From Apus apus (taxonomy: Eukaryota > Chordata > Aves > Apodiformes > Apodidae): 64,000 nt of DNA. Both the position numbers and the translations under genes were made by a program. This document shows, piece after piece, positions 30,935 to 43,228 of this stretch (within the stretch, counting starts at the first letter, position 1; each line of letters starts with the position of its first letter). Where the stretch lies: NCBI RefSeq assembly GCF_020740795.1, contig NC_067285.1:115197008-115261007 (forward strand), given 5' to 3'. The notes beneath the pieces are model-generated. The model was not told where the DNA came from. It worked only from the letters and a program-made list of their open reading frames with translations, and ran no database searches.

Positions 30935-33755
30935 CTTTATATACACTTATGCACTTACACAGCTACTCGCTCCCCCTTCCTCCCCAGAGAGACAATGGGA
31001 AGGGTAAAAGAAGTAAAACCCATGAATTAAGATAAAGACAGTCTAGTAGGTCTTCAGAAGCCACCTGTTCCTGCAGAAAGGGGGGTAAAAGCCACGAGCA
31101 AAGTCCAGTCACTCACGTCCTCCCACAGGCAGACAGAGGCTCAGTCAGGCTCCAAATACACTACCCTGGAAGTCAAAACCACTCTTTTCTTCTTCCTCTG
31201 CCCCAGTTTGATCACCAGGCATGATGCACACAGCATCAACAGCTCAGTGGCTGGCTGGGGTGGCTGTCCCAGCCCTGTCCCCTCCCAGGCTCCTGCCACC
31301 CCCAGCCTCTTGCCTCAGAGGGGCAGGGAAGAGCCCCTGAATGCTGTGCGAGGACTGCCCAGCAGTACCCAAACCATCGGAGCTCCCTCCCCATCCAGCA
31401 GCCCTACACCCCATCCCGGCCAGACCCACTCCAATCCTGTGACACAAACCACTGAAATTTTCCCAAAGCCTGGAGGTGGCCATCAGGCTCCCCAGGAGGC
31501 TCCTCACAGCTGGGCTTGGCCAAGTGGCCCAAGGGCAAACCACCCCAACCATCTCCCATGGGATCCATCCAAGGGCCTGCCAGGATGTCCCATGGGAAGC
31601 AACTCTTTTGGGTTCCCCCACAGCAGGAGCTGCCTGCAACCCACAAACACACCATGCCCAGGGAAGCTGCTGCTGCTCCTTTGGTAGCTGGTGGGGACCT
31701 GGCTGTCATATTATTAACCACATGCACAGGGATGTGACAATGTCCATCTTCCCACTCCAGTCCCAAGAGCTGGGTCTCTTTTGCAGGTCCTTTGTTTTGT
31801 TTTCCAGCACAACCACCCTTTGGAAGGATCTGTACTGCTCCTTTCCCTTCTCCAACACTTCCTGGCTGTGCTGCCCAACATGGTGTTGCCAGGGTGTGGG
31901 GGGCATTGAGGGGCTTCACCCTGCTCCAGTGCTGCTCCATCAGCCCACAGCAAGGGTGGGCTGTTTCCAGCCAGGATACTCAGCTCCAGGAGCACAGACT
32001 CTGCTCCACAGGAAAGCAGCCTGTGCCCTGCATGCTGCTGCCCAAAGGATGGAAGCTGGGACTCCCACTCATGCCAGTGTGGCATCTCCAGCACAGCAGC
32101 GACCTCCTTCAGACCATGATGGTCCACCTCAGCTTCTGGCACTGCCACATTGGACCCTTCACAGCTGAGACTCTGGCCTGTAAGAGAGAGGAGGAGATTC
32201 TCTTGGAATCACTGGAGCTGGTAGAACAGCTTCTCCACAGCTGGTGCCTTGGTGTCTGGCCACCCCACCATCCCCAGGGCACTGCTCTTCAACACCATGT
32301 GTTCAACATCAACCTCTGCCATTGGACAGCATCTGGAGACCTGCTTCTTGTCCAGGTCGCTGCAGACCATCTCCACCACTTCCCTCAGACCACAGACAAG
32401 GTGCTCCACTTGCCACCACAGTCTTCCAGATGATCCTCGAGAAAATGCTTGCATGGAGCCTGTGGTTCAGCCATGGTGTCTGTTCGTGCTGTTCTCAGGT
32501 CCGGGCTCCCTCCAGCTCCTCTGAGGCTCCTGAACATCTTGAGGCCAGGTCCCAGTGGAGCACGAGAAGCTGCTCTCTCATTCTGGCAGGGAGCAGGGAC
32601 AAGGCACCCCTCCTCAGGTGGTCTGCCATTCCAGCAGGATTACATTCCTGCTCAGCCAAAAATTCCCAGGCCATCAGAGGTGAAAACCACTCCAGGCACC
32701 TGCCCAAGTTCTCCCACACACCACCCCAGAGCAGCTGCCACAGGGCACGTCCCACCTGCCACCCCCAGCTGGATGGTTATAGGAGGATCCACCAAGATCT
32801 GCACTGGAACCAGTGGGTGCAGAGTGTGGTGAGGTGGCAGCGTGAGTGGGGCACTGGTGGCAGGGGGACACTGTTGTTAACATCACAAACAAGTCAGGAT
32901 CAGAACCAGGTTCACCATGCACAACACTACAAACGTCCTGGTTATGTTCAACAGACTGGGGTGGCCACTGCAACCAGGCTGGCAGGATCTGTCCCAGGGG
33001 AGGAGGGAGGTGTAACCACTGTGTGTCCCCAAGGGATGCTTCCTGGAGTGCAGCGATGACACCAGCACAGAAGCCAAACACCAGAGCAGGCTCCGAGCAC
33101 CACTTTTTATCCCAGGTTTCCCACAATAAAGCAGTGAAGGCTGGAGCTGATATTGCAAAGCTCCACAGGCAGCAGCTCCTCAGCACCAGCCTCAGCTCAG
33201 CATGCTGGAATCAGACCTGTCACTGTCCCTCTAACCCCCTCCTGCCCCTCACTGAGCTCCCAAAAGGACCATGGGGGTGCTGAGCACCCCCAGAGCCCCT
33301 CACTCACACCCACACCCCACCTCTGGGATGGGGGGAGGAAAGGAAGCCCAAAAGGGAAAAAAAACCTGGGCTGAGATTAAAACCCTTGAACAGGTGATGG
33401 GAAGAGGGGGAAAAACAAACAAAACAAAACAGGCAATTATTAGTCAGCACCTCCTGGGGCAGAGCACTGCCCAGCCAGGCTCCCAGCAACAGTCACCCAC
33501 CCTTTTCTTCTTCCTCTACCCTCGTTTTCACTGCCGAGCAGGACATTCCATGGTGTGGAATAACCCTGTGAGCAGACCAGGTCAGAGCTGTGCCCCCTTT
33601 GCAGGGGGGAAAGCCTTGACACCAGACACACACTGCTCAGCAACAGCCACAACACGCTGTGTGCCTCAGGCTGCTGCAGCCACAAACCCCAAACACAGGC
33701 TGCTGAGAGGACACTTAACCCCATCCCAGCCAGAGCCAGGACAGCCCAGCAACAC
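30935..33755 (-). mobile_element. ERVL-class endogenous retrovirus fossil, decayed, two LTRs
   Basis: Two minus-oriented LTR-like blocks, about 33265-33755 (5' side) and 30935-31430 (3' side), flank about 1.8 kb of internal sequence. Both share the features I know from a common avian ERVL-type LTR: GGCTGGGATGG(G/A)GT near the start, TGCTGAGCAGT/TGCTGGGCAGT, a central AGAGGAAGAAGAAAAG block, and a TCTTTATCTTAATTCATGGG-like U5. No recognisable Gag, protease or polymerase domain is readable in the interior. The element is heavily broken and old; the LTRs differ greatly from each other. Assignment rests on motif memory only. Confidence 0.5.
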
Positions 33756-33799
33756 AACCCACTGCAGATATATCCCAAACACACTCCCTTCCACTCCAG

Positions 33800-35399
33800 T
33801 ATTCATGGGGTTCAGTGCATCAAGTTTATATACAGACAAATAGCAAAGAAAAAAACAATTGGCAGAAGTATTTAAGCAAGTAATTCTTCAGAGGAAAACC
33901 AGGGCATTTCTGCACCTCCACGGATGATCAGCTGCAGGGATTTCTGGCCTCTTTTCACTTTGCAGGTACAACCTGGAGCAGGACAAACCCAACCCACTGC
34001 TTCACAAATGCACTTATGTGAGTGCAGCAGCTCTGAGGCATGCTCAGCTCTGCACCCCGGTGGGGAGATGCTCTAGACACTCCAGACAAAGAGCAAATCC
34101 TGACACTTCTGCCTAAAACTTCCTAAAAAAAAAAGCCCTAAATTCCTCTCAGAATATTTAACTGAAAGTTAAAAAACATTTTCATTTACCTTTAAATGTG
34201 ACAGATGAAAAAGAAATGTTTCAGTGTTCTTCCCATTTCACAGAGAGAAGAAGAGCTCCTTGTTTGGTAAGGACCAACACGAGCACAGTTGAGGTTCCAC
34301 TGAGCTCAGCCCCAAAACCAAACTGCAAGATCCTGGGGAAATGGAAGAACAAGGAAGCCAGCAGGAAGCAGCAACTTTTTAACTGCCTGGAACCCCACCC
34401 TCGGATAAACATCACTCAGTTTCCTCAGTTGTTGTGGAAGCTGGAGAAGGTATCAGCCCTTGCATCCTCCACGCCAGGGTGATTCTTCTGCTAGTTGTTT
34501 GGTTTTTGTTTGTTGGGGTTTTTTGTTAAATCAAGAAAAAGAAAAATGCAATTAAAGATACTTCTTGTCCTTGCAGAGTGCTTTCCCAACAGGGAAAAAA
34601 AAAATTACCTCACTTGTACATCCACTCTCTTGAAGACCTCACAACACAGTTTAAATTTAATATTCTAAATACTGAGTGATCACACACCAGAGCAAAACCC
34701 AGAACTGAATGCACATTTCAACAGCAGATCTGGGCTAGAAACCAGCACAGGTCATTATTTAAAACACCAAAATACAATGCATTTCAATGTTACTTAAATA
34801 CTTTTTAAATAATCCTATGGAAAAAAAAAATAATAATAATTAAAACAAAAAGCCCAGCCTGCATGACATGATTACAGTAACTGTAACTGAGGAAAAATAC
34901 TACAGCAGAATGTGTCTGAGTTGCATAAAAAGGTCAAACCTCCAAACCTGTGAGGTCCCCAGGTAAGCACCATCAACCTGAGTCTGTTAATACCCGAGTG
35001 AAAGGAACTCTTCTTGCTATTGTTTTGGTTATTTTGACCAATTCCTATCAATTACTACCTCCTTCGGAGTCAAAAAAACCAGCCAGAAAGGGGAAGCTGT
35101 AGTTATTACCCCAGAAAACCACAAGTATGAGATGTCAGGAGACACGTCTGCGTTCTGAGCTCTCCAAGGATACAGTGATGAACACCAAGCTCCCCAGCCG
35201 ACCAGAGGGAACACTGCTTCCTCCAAGGGCGAGTTTTAGAGCCAAACCCACTATTCCCAAACTGCCAGATAGCTTTGTCTCAACGTAATGTGCTTGGTTT
35301 GTGGATGTAATTAAAGGTTTTGAGCTTTCTCTGCAACCCAGCTGGACAGAGAGGGAACACAGGAAGAACCCGCGAGCACACGCTGCCTTTCCCTGACTC
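33800..35399. other. ZNF638 intron near the promoter, no feature seen
   Basis: AT-rich, with poly-A stretches (34819-34845). No exon or element recognised. Confidence 0.55.
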
Positions 35400-36250
35400 A
35401 GCACACGTGTGAAGAGCCGAGATTGAGTAAATCTCTTGTACCACCGCGCTTCCATCAACACGCGGCCCGCTGGCGCGCCAGGAGCTCCGGCTGCCGTGCA
35501 GATAAACCTCACACCTCCCTTCACAAGGGCCCGTTTATCCGCCTGCCTTTTGCCTTGCAGGGCAACCCAACCACCAGCTCCCGGCCGGCTGGGGCGGGAT
35601 ACACCCCCGATGGCCAGCAGGCGCCCAGAGGCAGGGCAGCGCCCGCCCCAGCGCCCGCACCCGCCCGCAACACCCCGCTGCGACGGCGGCACGGGGTGCA
35701 GGAAGGCGGCGAGCCCGCCACACGGCGCCCCTCAGCCCCCCGGGGGCCGCGGGAGGCCGGTCCTGAGGGGCCGCCGCCATTTTGTGCGTCCCCTCAGCCC
35801 CCGGCTGCGCCACGGCGGGCCGAGGGGCGGCCGCCGCCGAGCTCGTACCTCCGCCGGGGCGCCGCCGCCGAGCCGCGCCGCTCGCAACAGCCCTTCCCCT
35901 CCGCTTTCCTCCTCCTCCGTCTTCCCCCGCCGCCCCGTCCAGCCGAGCCGAGCCGAGCCGGGCCGGGCCCAGCACCGCGGCCCGGGATGCGCGGCCCCGA
36001 GCTGCGCGACAACCGCCTCTGCGCATGCGCCGGGGAGGGGCGGGGCGCGGCCGGGAGGGGGCGCATGCGCAGGAGCCGAGCGGGACGATGCCTGCGATGC
36101 CAGGCGTGCGGGCACCGCGCCCCGCGGCGTCAAGGAGGGCATCTGCGCATGCGCCTGGCGGGCGGTGAGGGCACGCCGCTCTCCCGCGAGGCACGCTGGG
36201 ATGTTTCCTCCCCCTATATAAGCGCTGGCGCGGCGGCGGGAAGCGCCGCT
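35400..36250. promoter_or_regulatory. ZNF638: CpG island, bidirectional promoter; ZNF638 5' end on minus strand
   Basis: Dense CpG from about 35.43 kb to beyond 36.3 kb. Three identical NRF1 palindromes GCGCATGCGC lie at 36021-36030, 36061-36070 and 36145-36154. On the minus strand a YY1-type AAAATGGCGGC lies near 35773-35783, and a good splice donor (GGAG/GTACGAG, exon end about 35849) could close a non-coding exon 1 of ZNF638. The exact start site cannot be set from sequence. NRF1 and YY1 sites are typical of housekeeping TATA-less starts. Confidence 0.6.
36215..36222 (+). promoter_or_regulatory. TATA box of an unidentified rightward transcript
   Basis: TATATAAG sits about 60 bp to the right of the last NRF1 site and points away from ZNF638. 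A start near 36245 would transcribe a CpG-rich leader. A possible donor (GGGGTGAGGC) lies near 36459. No conserved protein is readable downstream; the 1-kb open frame across this island is a low-information GC shadow. Confidence 0.4.
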
Positions 36251-36499
36251 CGGTCGCGGCGGCGGGAGCGGGTCGGGCTGCGCTGGCTGCTCCGCCGCCC
36301 CTCAGTTTTCCCCATCGCCTTCCGAGCGGCTGTGCTGCCGCTTCCTTCCGCTCTCCACAGGCCTGCTGTTCTCTCTGGTGCAGCCCTCGCTCCTCGCATC
36401 ATCCCCCTCGCCTCCCGTTCCTCTCCGAGGGCCTGCGGTGTGGCTGCTGGGCTGTGGGGTGAGGCTGCCCGCCCTTCCTCCTCTGCTCCTGCCTGATCC

Positions 36500-38400
36500 C
36501 GGTTGCTGGCCCACGTCTGTGGACACCAGGGACGCAAGGACAGGGAGCATCCATCCTCCTCTTCCCTGCCGGATCCCTCAGCGACGCCACGGGCGTCTGG
36601 AGCCGTCCCCTCGGGGGGCTCCCACCTTACAGACCCCATCTCTCCAGCCTCCCAGCTGAACGTGCTGCTCCCCCCGAGTTGCTCTTCGAGGTGTGCCTGG
36701 CAGCCAGTGCTTGCCTCAGTTTTCCACTGGAAGCCAGCAAGGAGCCCGAGACTCCTGAGGCACTGACTCACGGGGGTTGTCCATGAAGTGTTTGCTCTCC
36801 TTGGAGCCTCCACGCTCGCGCCGCTGGGGCCAGACTGGGCCCTGTCCCCACATGAAATCTTCCACCGCTCGCTAGGGCGATGCTGGCCTGAAAACAAGTC
36901 TAAAAGCTCTTGCCCTGCGAGGTTTCAGCACAGTTCCCGTCACTGTGGGCTCCTCTGTCCCACAAAGCACCTTCACAGGTGGCTTTCCAAGGAGCCGGGG
37001 GATGCCTGTAAGAGCTGCCGCCTTATTTCCTGAAAACAGCAAAGCAGATGCCGAACCCAACCACTGAGGCAGCCAGAGACTCTGCTGCTGCCTCCTGGTG
37101 ACTGGCCACGAAGCACGGCTGGGACCTGCAGCTCCTGGAGTCCAGAGGAGGCCATGGAGGTGTCAAACCAGGACAGGAGGCCACTGGCCTTGGCACACTG
37201 CTGGCTCATGGTCATCCTCCTGTCCACTTTCTCCTACCCTGCTCTCCAGCAGGTCAGCCCCCAAACTGTACTGGTACACGGGCTTGTTCTTCCCCAGATG
37301 CAAGACTCTGCCCTTGCCCTTGCTGGATTTCATCAAGTTTCTCCCCACCCAACTCTCCAGCCTGTCCAGGTCTGGCTGAAGGGCAGCACAGCCTTCTGGT
37401 GTGTCAGCCACTCCTCCCAGTTTGTGGCAGGGGATGGCTGGGGAGGTGGGAGAGGAGGGATGGAGGTGGGAGATGCAGGAGCAGGGCTGGTGGGAGGAGG
37501 GCTGGAGGATGGGGCTGGTTCAGCTCAGGGGGACATGTGTCCCTGTGTCCCCGTTGGGGATAGAGCCGGGGGGACGTGCAGCCCCGTGTCCCTTTTGGAG
37601 ACACAGCAGGGGGGACGTGCAGCCCCGTGTCCCTGTCCCTGTGTCCAGGACCACCTGCAGTGCCAAGGTTGGGCATGTGTGACATTCCCCAGTCGGTGGC
37701 CTGGGCAGGGACAGTGTGTGAAAGCGTTGGTGACATTCCTGGACTAACTCAGCACTGGGCGGCCTTCAGCGACCTTGCAGGGCTGCCCTGGCCCCTCACC
37801 CACCCCGTGAATCCCACAGGATCCAGGGATGGAGCTGGGGGCAGAGCTGTGCCCACACGTGCCATCACCCAGGTCCATGCCAGGACCTCTCAGACCCCAA
37901 GGTGACCCTGGAGCCCCCAGACCTGCTGCCCCCCCAACAGCTCATATCCCCCTGGCCCTTCCTGTGCTCCAGCTCCACGGGGGTCCCCACACCCCCAAAA
38001 GCCAGAGGGGCACCTGCAGGTGGGGATGGGGGTGGGGAGGACACACCACAGATCCACCAGAGCTCTGGGGCTCCTCGTGGTGGGGACATCCCTGCACCCT
38101 GGGCACACCCCGTGGTTCCTTTTCTGGGGCCACTCCTGCCACCCTGCAGCCCTAGACCCTCCCACCAGCATCTCCGACACCCCTGGGGTGGGGTGGGGGT
38201 GCCCAGCATCCCCCCCGGATCAGGCCCTTAGGCTATTTTTATCCCCTGTGGTGGCAGAGCCTTACAAGGAGCCACCAGCCACCCCCCCAGGGGAGGCAAT
38301 TTGTCCCCGAGGTGCCACATGTCATGCAGAGTGGATTGTCACCTCGGTGGAGCAGCCTGCTCGTCTTACATCCCAACGGGCCTCTTGGGGACACCTTGTG
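36500..38400. other. Intergenic between ZNF638 and PAIP2B
   Basis: GC-moderate sequence that may be transcribed from the TATA promoter at 36215. It contains one CR1 piece (37160-37425) and a short repeat GGGGACGTGCAGCCCCGTGT at about 37570-37640. No recognisable gene. Confidence 0.5.
37160..37425 (-). mobile_element. CR1 LINE internal fragment
   Basis: The minus strand encodes [40 protein letters not shown] and [14 protein letters not shown]. This is the same part of the reverse-transcriptase ORF as in the 4886-5991 copy (close subfamily), but it lacks a CR1 3' end. Confidence 0.85.
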
Positions 38401-40262
38401 ATGTTTTTATGTCCCACCCCCTTATTCCTCAGCTCCCCCCCCCCCCTTCCCCCAGCCCACCCCTGAATTAGCACCTGGTGAAGAGCAGGTTCCCGACAGA
38501 TGAGGCCAGAGGGACAGAAATAAACGTGTCACTCCAGCCATCAGTGGCACCGTGGTGGCCCCGGGGCTGGTGTCACCAGACAGACGCTGGGCTGGGGGAT
38601 CGGGGTGGGGAGGGGGGGCCCTGGATCCATCCTCCCCCCTTGTCCCCCAGCCCAACCAATGGGGTTTGGCTTCCTATGGAGCAGGAGCTAAGTGACATGA
38701 CCAGGGACATCCTGACACCGGTGGCAGAGGCACCAGGACGTTGTCAGGGTCCATTTTACCCCAAGACAAGGGTCTGACCCCCTTCTGGGGAGGGGGAGGA
38801 TCCCTGGAGCACACAGCACCCCTTGGCTTCCCCCCCCCCCCAACCCATCTATGCCCCCAGGATGGACCCTCCTAATGGGGTCCCACACTGTGGGGACACC
38901 CCTGGCCAGGGGCAGAGGGAGCCCCCCCATCTCCATGCTGCCTCACCCCCTCATTTCAGCAAAATGCCAACCCCGAGGGGGTGGAAGGGGTTTGGGGGTC
39001 CATGGGTGACCCCCCCCCTCCTGCTGGACCCTCCTCCTCCCCCCCAGCTTGGACCCCCATCCCGGTTCTGGGCAGAGGGGCTTCTCCTCCCACTCTGCTC
39101 CTCTGTACCCCAGTTTGGGGTCTGGCTGGGGGGGCCGGGGGACACTAAGGGGCTGAGAGGGGCTCAACCCCCCCCCTCCCTAAACCCACCGTGGGGTACC
39201 CCAGGGGGGCTGAGGGCACCCCCCGGATCTGAAGGGACCTCCAGGAGCTGAGGGAACTCCCAGGGGGCTGTGGGAACCCCCCCGGGGCTGTAGGGACCCA
39301 CGGGACTTGAGGGGACCCCCGGGGGACTACGGGACCCCCATGGGGCAGTGGGGGGCTGTAGGGACCCCCGGGAGCTGAGGAGACCCCCACGGGTCTGTAG
39401 GGACCCCCGGGGGGGGGGCGGGGGGAGAGTCAGTGAGGACCCCTGGGAGTTGAGGGAACCCTCGGGGGGAGGGGGGGGATGATCTACGGGCCCCCCGTTT
39501 CCATGGCACTCACCGTCGGAGCTGGTCGAGAGGCAGCGGGCCGGGGTCGGGGGGGTCCTGGGGGCCCCGTTTTTGGGGCGCGGAGCCCCCACCGCCGCCC
39601 GCCGGCATCTCGGGGCCGCGGGTGCCGATCCGAGCGGTCCCGGCTCGGTCCTGGCGACCGGCCCGGGCTGGTCACGGGGGGGGGGATGGGGGGGGTGGGC
39701 CTGGGGGCGGTGCTGGGGGAGCCCGGGGGGTGTCACGCTGGGTGCCCCCCGCCCCACAACTGCTCCCCAGCACTGGGGCGCTGCCCCCTTCCTTCCCCCC
39801 CCCCCCCCCCCCAACAAGCTCCCCCAACCTCGGGGGTGTGGGGCTGGATCCCCCTGCCCCAAGGTGTGTGTGTGTCCGGCCCCCCAATACTGGGGAACCC
39901 CCCCCCCCCAAATGCTCCCCCCCCTAAATCCCCCCACCCCTCAAGGTGTTCCCCCCCACAACACGGGGGGGTGTAAGGTTGGATACCCCCACTCCCTTAG
40001 CACCCCCCCACATCGAGGATGCAGGGGCTGCACCCCCCACCCCAGGTGCCCCCCCAAACAGTGGGGGGCGGGTCTGGGGATCCCCCCACCCCAAAACCCC
40101 GGCTCTCCCCCCCCCCAACTCTGGGGGTGCTGGGCTGTGTGCCCCCCCCCCTCCCCACGGTGCCCCCAACCTGGGGTGCGGGGCTGTGGGCCCCCCCCAG
40201 GGCCCCCCAGCACTGGGGGTTCAAACTGGGGGTCCCCTCCCCCCACATTCCCCCCCCCCCCC
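38400..40262. repeat. C-tract (minus-strand G-tract) minisatellite block
   Basis: Long C runs alternate with GGGG. About 39190-39470 is a degenerate unit of roughly 25 bp (GGGACCCCCGGGGGCTGTAG type). About 39750-40250 carries longer units around CACTGGGGG(T/C)GC. The minus strand has many G-runs of four or more and would form G-quadruplexes. It lies just upstream of the PAIP2B promoter. No coding potential is claimed. Confidence 0.75.
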
Positions 40263-40263
40263 A

Positions 40264-40804
40264 GCCACGTGTCCGCCACGTGACACCCCCCCCCCCTCCC
40301 CAGCCGCCCCCCCTCGCCCCCTCGCTGTGTTTACATCAACCCGCCAATCAGCGCCTCTCTAGCAGCGCTCCCTCGCGCCGCGGCGGCCGGCTTGTGTCGC
40401 CTCTCCCCATTGGGCGCCGCGCCCGCCAATCAGAATCCGGGCTGAAGGGTGGGCGGGGAGAGGCTGTTATTTCTATTGCGCCTGGCCCCGCCCACCCCGC
40501 CGCGGCCCCGCCTCCCGCCTGCTGACCCCACGTGGGCGCCGCGTGCTCCCGCCCTAATCCGGGTGAGCCAATCCGGAGGCGGGGGGGGCGGAGTCTCCGC
40601 GGGCAGCGGGTGGGACCAACACGCGGAGTGACGGCGAGCTGGTCCAATAGCCACGCCCCTCCTCCTCCCTCCGCCCAACCAGGGTTGGAGGGGGGCGGGG
40701 CCACGCGGCGGTGCTGGCCAATGGGGCGCCGCGCTGGGCTGACGGGGGGTCCGGCGGCGGAGGGCGGGCGCCCGCGGAGCGGCACCGGCCGGGCCCGGCG
40801 GCAG
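40264..40804 (+). promoter_or_regulatory. PAIP2B: PAIP2B CpG promoter with six CCAAT boxes and E-boxes; putative non-coding exon 1
   Basis: CCAAT or its complement at 40344-40348, 40409-40413 (reverse), 40426-40430, 40568-40572, 40644-40648 and 40718-40722. CACGTG E-boxes at 40266-40271, 40277-40282 and 40529-40534. GC boxes (GGGGCGGGG) are also present. A consensus donor CGGCAG/GTACCG ends a possible exon 1 at 40804. Other candidate leader exons end at about 41592 (GGCCAG/GTAGGA) and 44159 (GGCAG/GTAAGG, about 50 bp after an ATAAAAAG element), so alternative first exons are possible. Assignment to PAIP2B is by position. Confidence 0.55.
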
Positions 40805-41089
40805 GTACCGGGGGGGGCCGGGGGTGAGGGGGGGGGGGGGCGGGCAGCCCGGCCGGCAGGAGCCCACCCGCCACCCCGGGGGGCTGCGGGGGGCTGCGGG
40901 GGGCGGGGGGAGCGGCGGCGGTGGGGCCGGAGCCGGGGCAGGCCCGGCAGGCCCGGCAGGCCCGGCCCCGCGGAGGCCCCCGGGGCTCGTAGGCCCCGCT
41001 GAGGCAGCGCTCGTCGGTCCCGGCAGCGCCTCGCACCTCGGCCAGGAGAAGCACGAGGCTCCGGCAGCCGCCGTCCCGTGTCAACCGGG

Positions 41090-41112
41090 ACACACACACA
41101 CACACACACACA
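41090..41112. repeat. (AC)n microsatellite
   Basis: About 11 AC dinucleotides in the CpG-rich start of PAIP2B intron 1. A second (TG)n of about 9 units lies at 41898-41916. Confidence 0.95.
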
Positions 41113-43228
41113 ACCGGGCTCTGGGGTCGTTCTCCCCCGAAACAGCCCCCGGGCTCCCCTCGGGGCGGCGAGGGGAGGGTGTCCCGGCCCTGCTGAGCCG
41201 CCCTGCGGGCATCGCGGCTGTGGGGCAGGGGGAGAGAGCCGGCTTCTCCCTCCTGGCCCGCTCGGAGCTCACGGGACCCCCCCCTCCCCAGCCCCCCGAC
41301 CGGCTTTCCGTGTAGAACGGGAGCTGATTGCTCCCGGTTACCTACGGATCCCACCCCGCCGCGCCGGGCAGGCTGGGGGTGCAGCCCCCGGGGGGGTTGG
41401 GGCTGGCAGGAGGCTGCCCTGCCCCCGCCAGGCCGGGCTGTGGGGGCCGGGATGCGGCTCCAGCAGGCTCGCTGTGGCGTAGCCGGCTCCTGGCTTCTGC
41501 CCTTGGGATATTTTGTTACGTGCTGGCTCTTCAGGTTTCAGCCTGGCGTGCAGGGACAAGTCGGGTGCTGCTGCAGGAGCGTGGTGGCCAGGTAGGAGAG
41601 CTTCCCGGGGCGGGGGCTGCCTGCCGGGGTGCACGTGGGGCTCGGTGGCCTCCACCTGGATCCTCCTCCCTCTTGGCTCCTTGGCCATCGGGGCTGCCAA
41701 AAGGGCTGCCTGGAGCCCTCGGCTTGTGTTCCTTTGGTCGCAGATAGCTCGAGATAAAAAACACGTGTTGGAACACTGGAATTGTCCACGTTTCCTTTCG
41801 GGGTGGAGGAGTCGGTGGGTTTGTTTTCCCTCTGGAGAGCTCCAGGCTGGCAAGCTGAGGGGACAGCCCTTTTCCAGGTGGAGAAGGGAAGAGCCAGGTG
41901 TGTGTGTGTGTGTGTGCTGGATCCCAGCTGCACAGTGTCCTGGCAGGATCCCCCACAGCCTGGGGACAGGCAGGAGAGGCCCATGGGTGGTGTATCCAGG
42001 GGCTCTCTCAGCTGGAGCAGGACCCTGAGATGTCCTCCTGCAAACTTCCAGGCTCTTGTTCTGGAAGTGAACAGCTCAGGAGGGAAGCAGGCTCGTTCCT
42101 CCCCCTCACCTCGGGGCCATCCATCACTGCCAGGCCAGGCTGGCAGGACCTGGACAGCGTGAGGACAGGGTCTGTCCCTCAGCTGTCATCACCCCAGCCC
42201 TGACACCGTGTTAGTGTGATCCACGCTGGGCTTGGCAGCCTCTGGAATCCCAGAGCTGGAAGGCAGCCAGCCTGCCCGGTGCCTGCTCCTGTTCCCTGGT
42301 GACAGGACATGCTCCCTCAGGTTTTGGGGGGCCTGGAGGAGGGTGCTGAGCCCTGGCAGGGAGGGAGCAGCCAGAGCCAGCGTGGATCCTCCAAGGGATG
42401 GAGCTGAGCTCCTGAAGCGTGAGTTGAATGGTCCCAAGGGATAACACTAACCTCCTGAATTGCACTGCCTGGTGCCTCCAAGGGTGCCCCAGTGATGCCT
42501 CTGGTGCAAACAGACATAAAGCTGCTGCTGCAGATCCCAGGAGCCCTGTCAAAGCCTTCCCTTTGCTGCCCTGGTCACCACTTCCAGAAATGGCACCACT
42601 GGCTTTTCCTGCTCCAGGTTCCTTCTCCCTGCCTTGCCCTGTGAATGTCCTTGTCCACAGGAAGAGCATCTCCTGGCTCTTCCTCTCCCAGAGCAGAAGT
42701 GACCACCACTGCTCGGGTTGCTGGGTGTGCTGCCTGTTGGGTGCTCTCTTTGGAAGTCCTTACAATGTTTGTTATTCATTGCCTGCTGCAGTTAATCCTG
42801 GGGAGCAGCAGGACTCCTCTGGGAGCTGGCAACTGAGGAACATGTTGTCGTTGCCTGGGATTAGAGGGAGCTCCATGAGGAGCAGCGTTTAGGATGGATT
42901 TAAAATCAGGTTTTTAAGCGTGTTTCTTTGTTGTTTTGGTTTTGGTTTTTTTGTGGTTTTTTTTTTTGGACACGGCTCAAGAGCATGTTGGATGTTCCTG
43001 GTGGTTTCAGAATGCCAGGGGGGAGGATCTGGGGATCTGGCACAGTGCATTTGGTGCCTGAGCAGAGTGTGTGTGTGTTGGGGGGGGTGGGGGGGGGGGA
43101 GAGGATTGTTCTGGTGAGTGTGGATTAAAATAGTGCAGGATGAGATTATCCCCCGGATTGGGGATGGAAATGGGATGCAGCTCCTCAGCAACACAGGGAG
43201 CTGGAAACAGCTCCACATCTGCTGTGAG

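Noticed and set aside
31208-33186. Several 130-270-codon frames on both strands
   Set aside because: They overlap each other, match no family I know, and lie inside the decayed LTR-element region.
35423-36496. 357-codon open frame on the plus strand across the CpG island
   Set aside because: Overlaps equally long open frames on both strands; composition is Arg/Pro/Ala/Gly as expected from CpG-island DNA, with no domain or conserved motif.
38800-41500. Many 150-270-codon frames (Pro/Gly/Arg-rich)
   Set aside because: Products of C- and G-run minisatellites and CpG islands; both strands are open at once.
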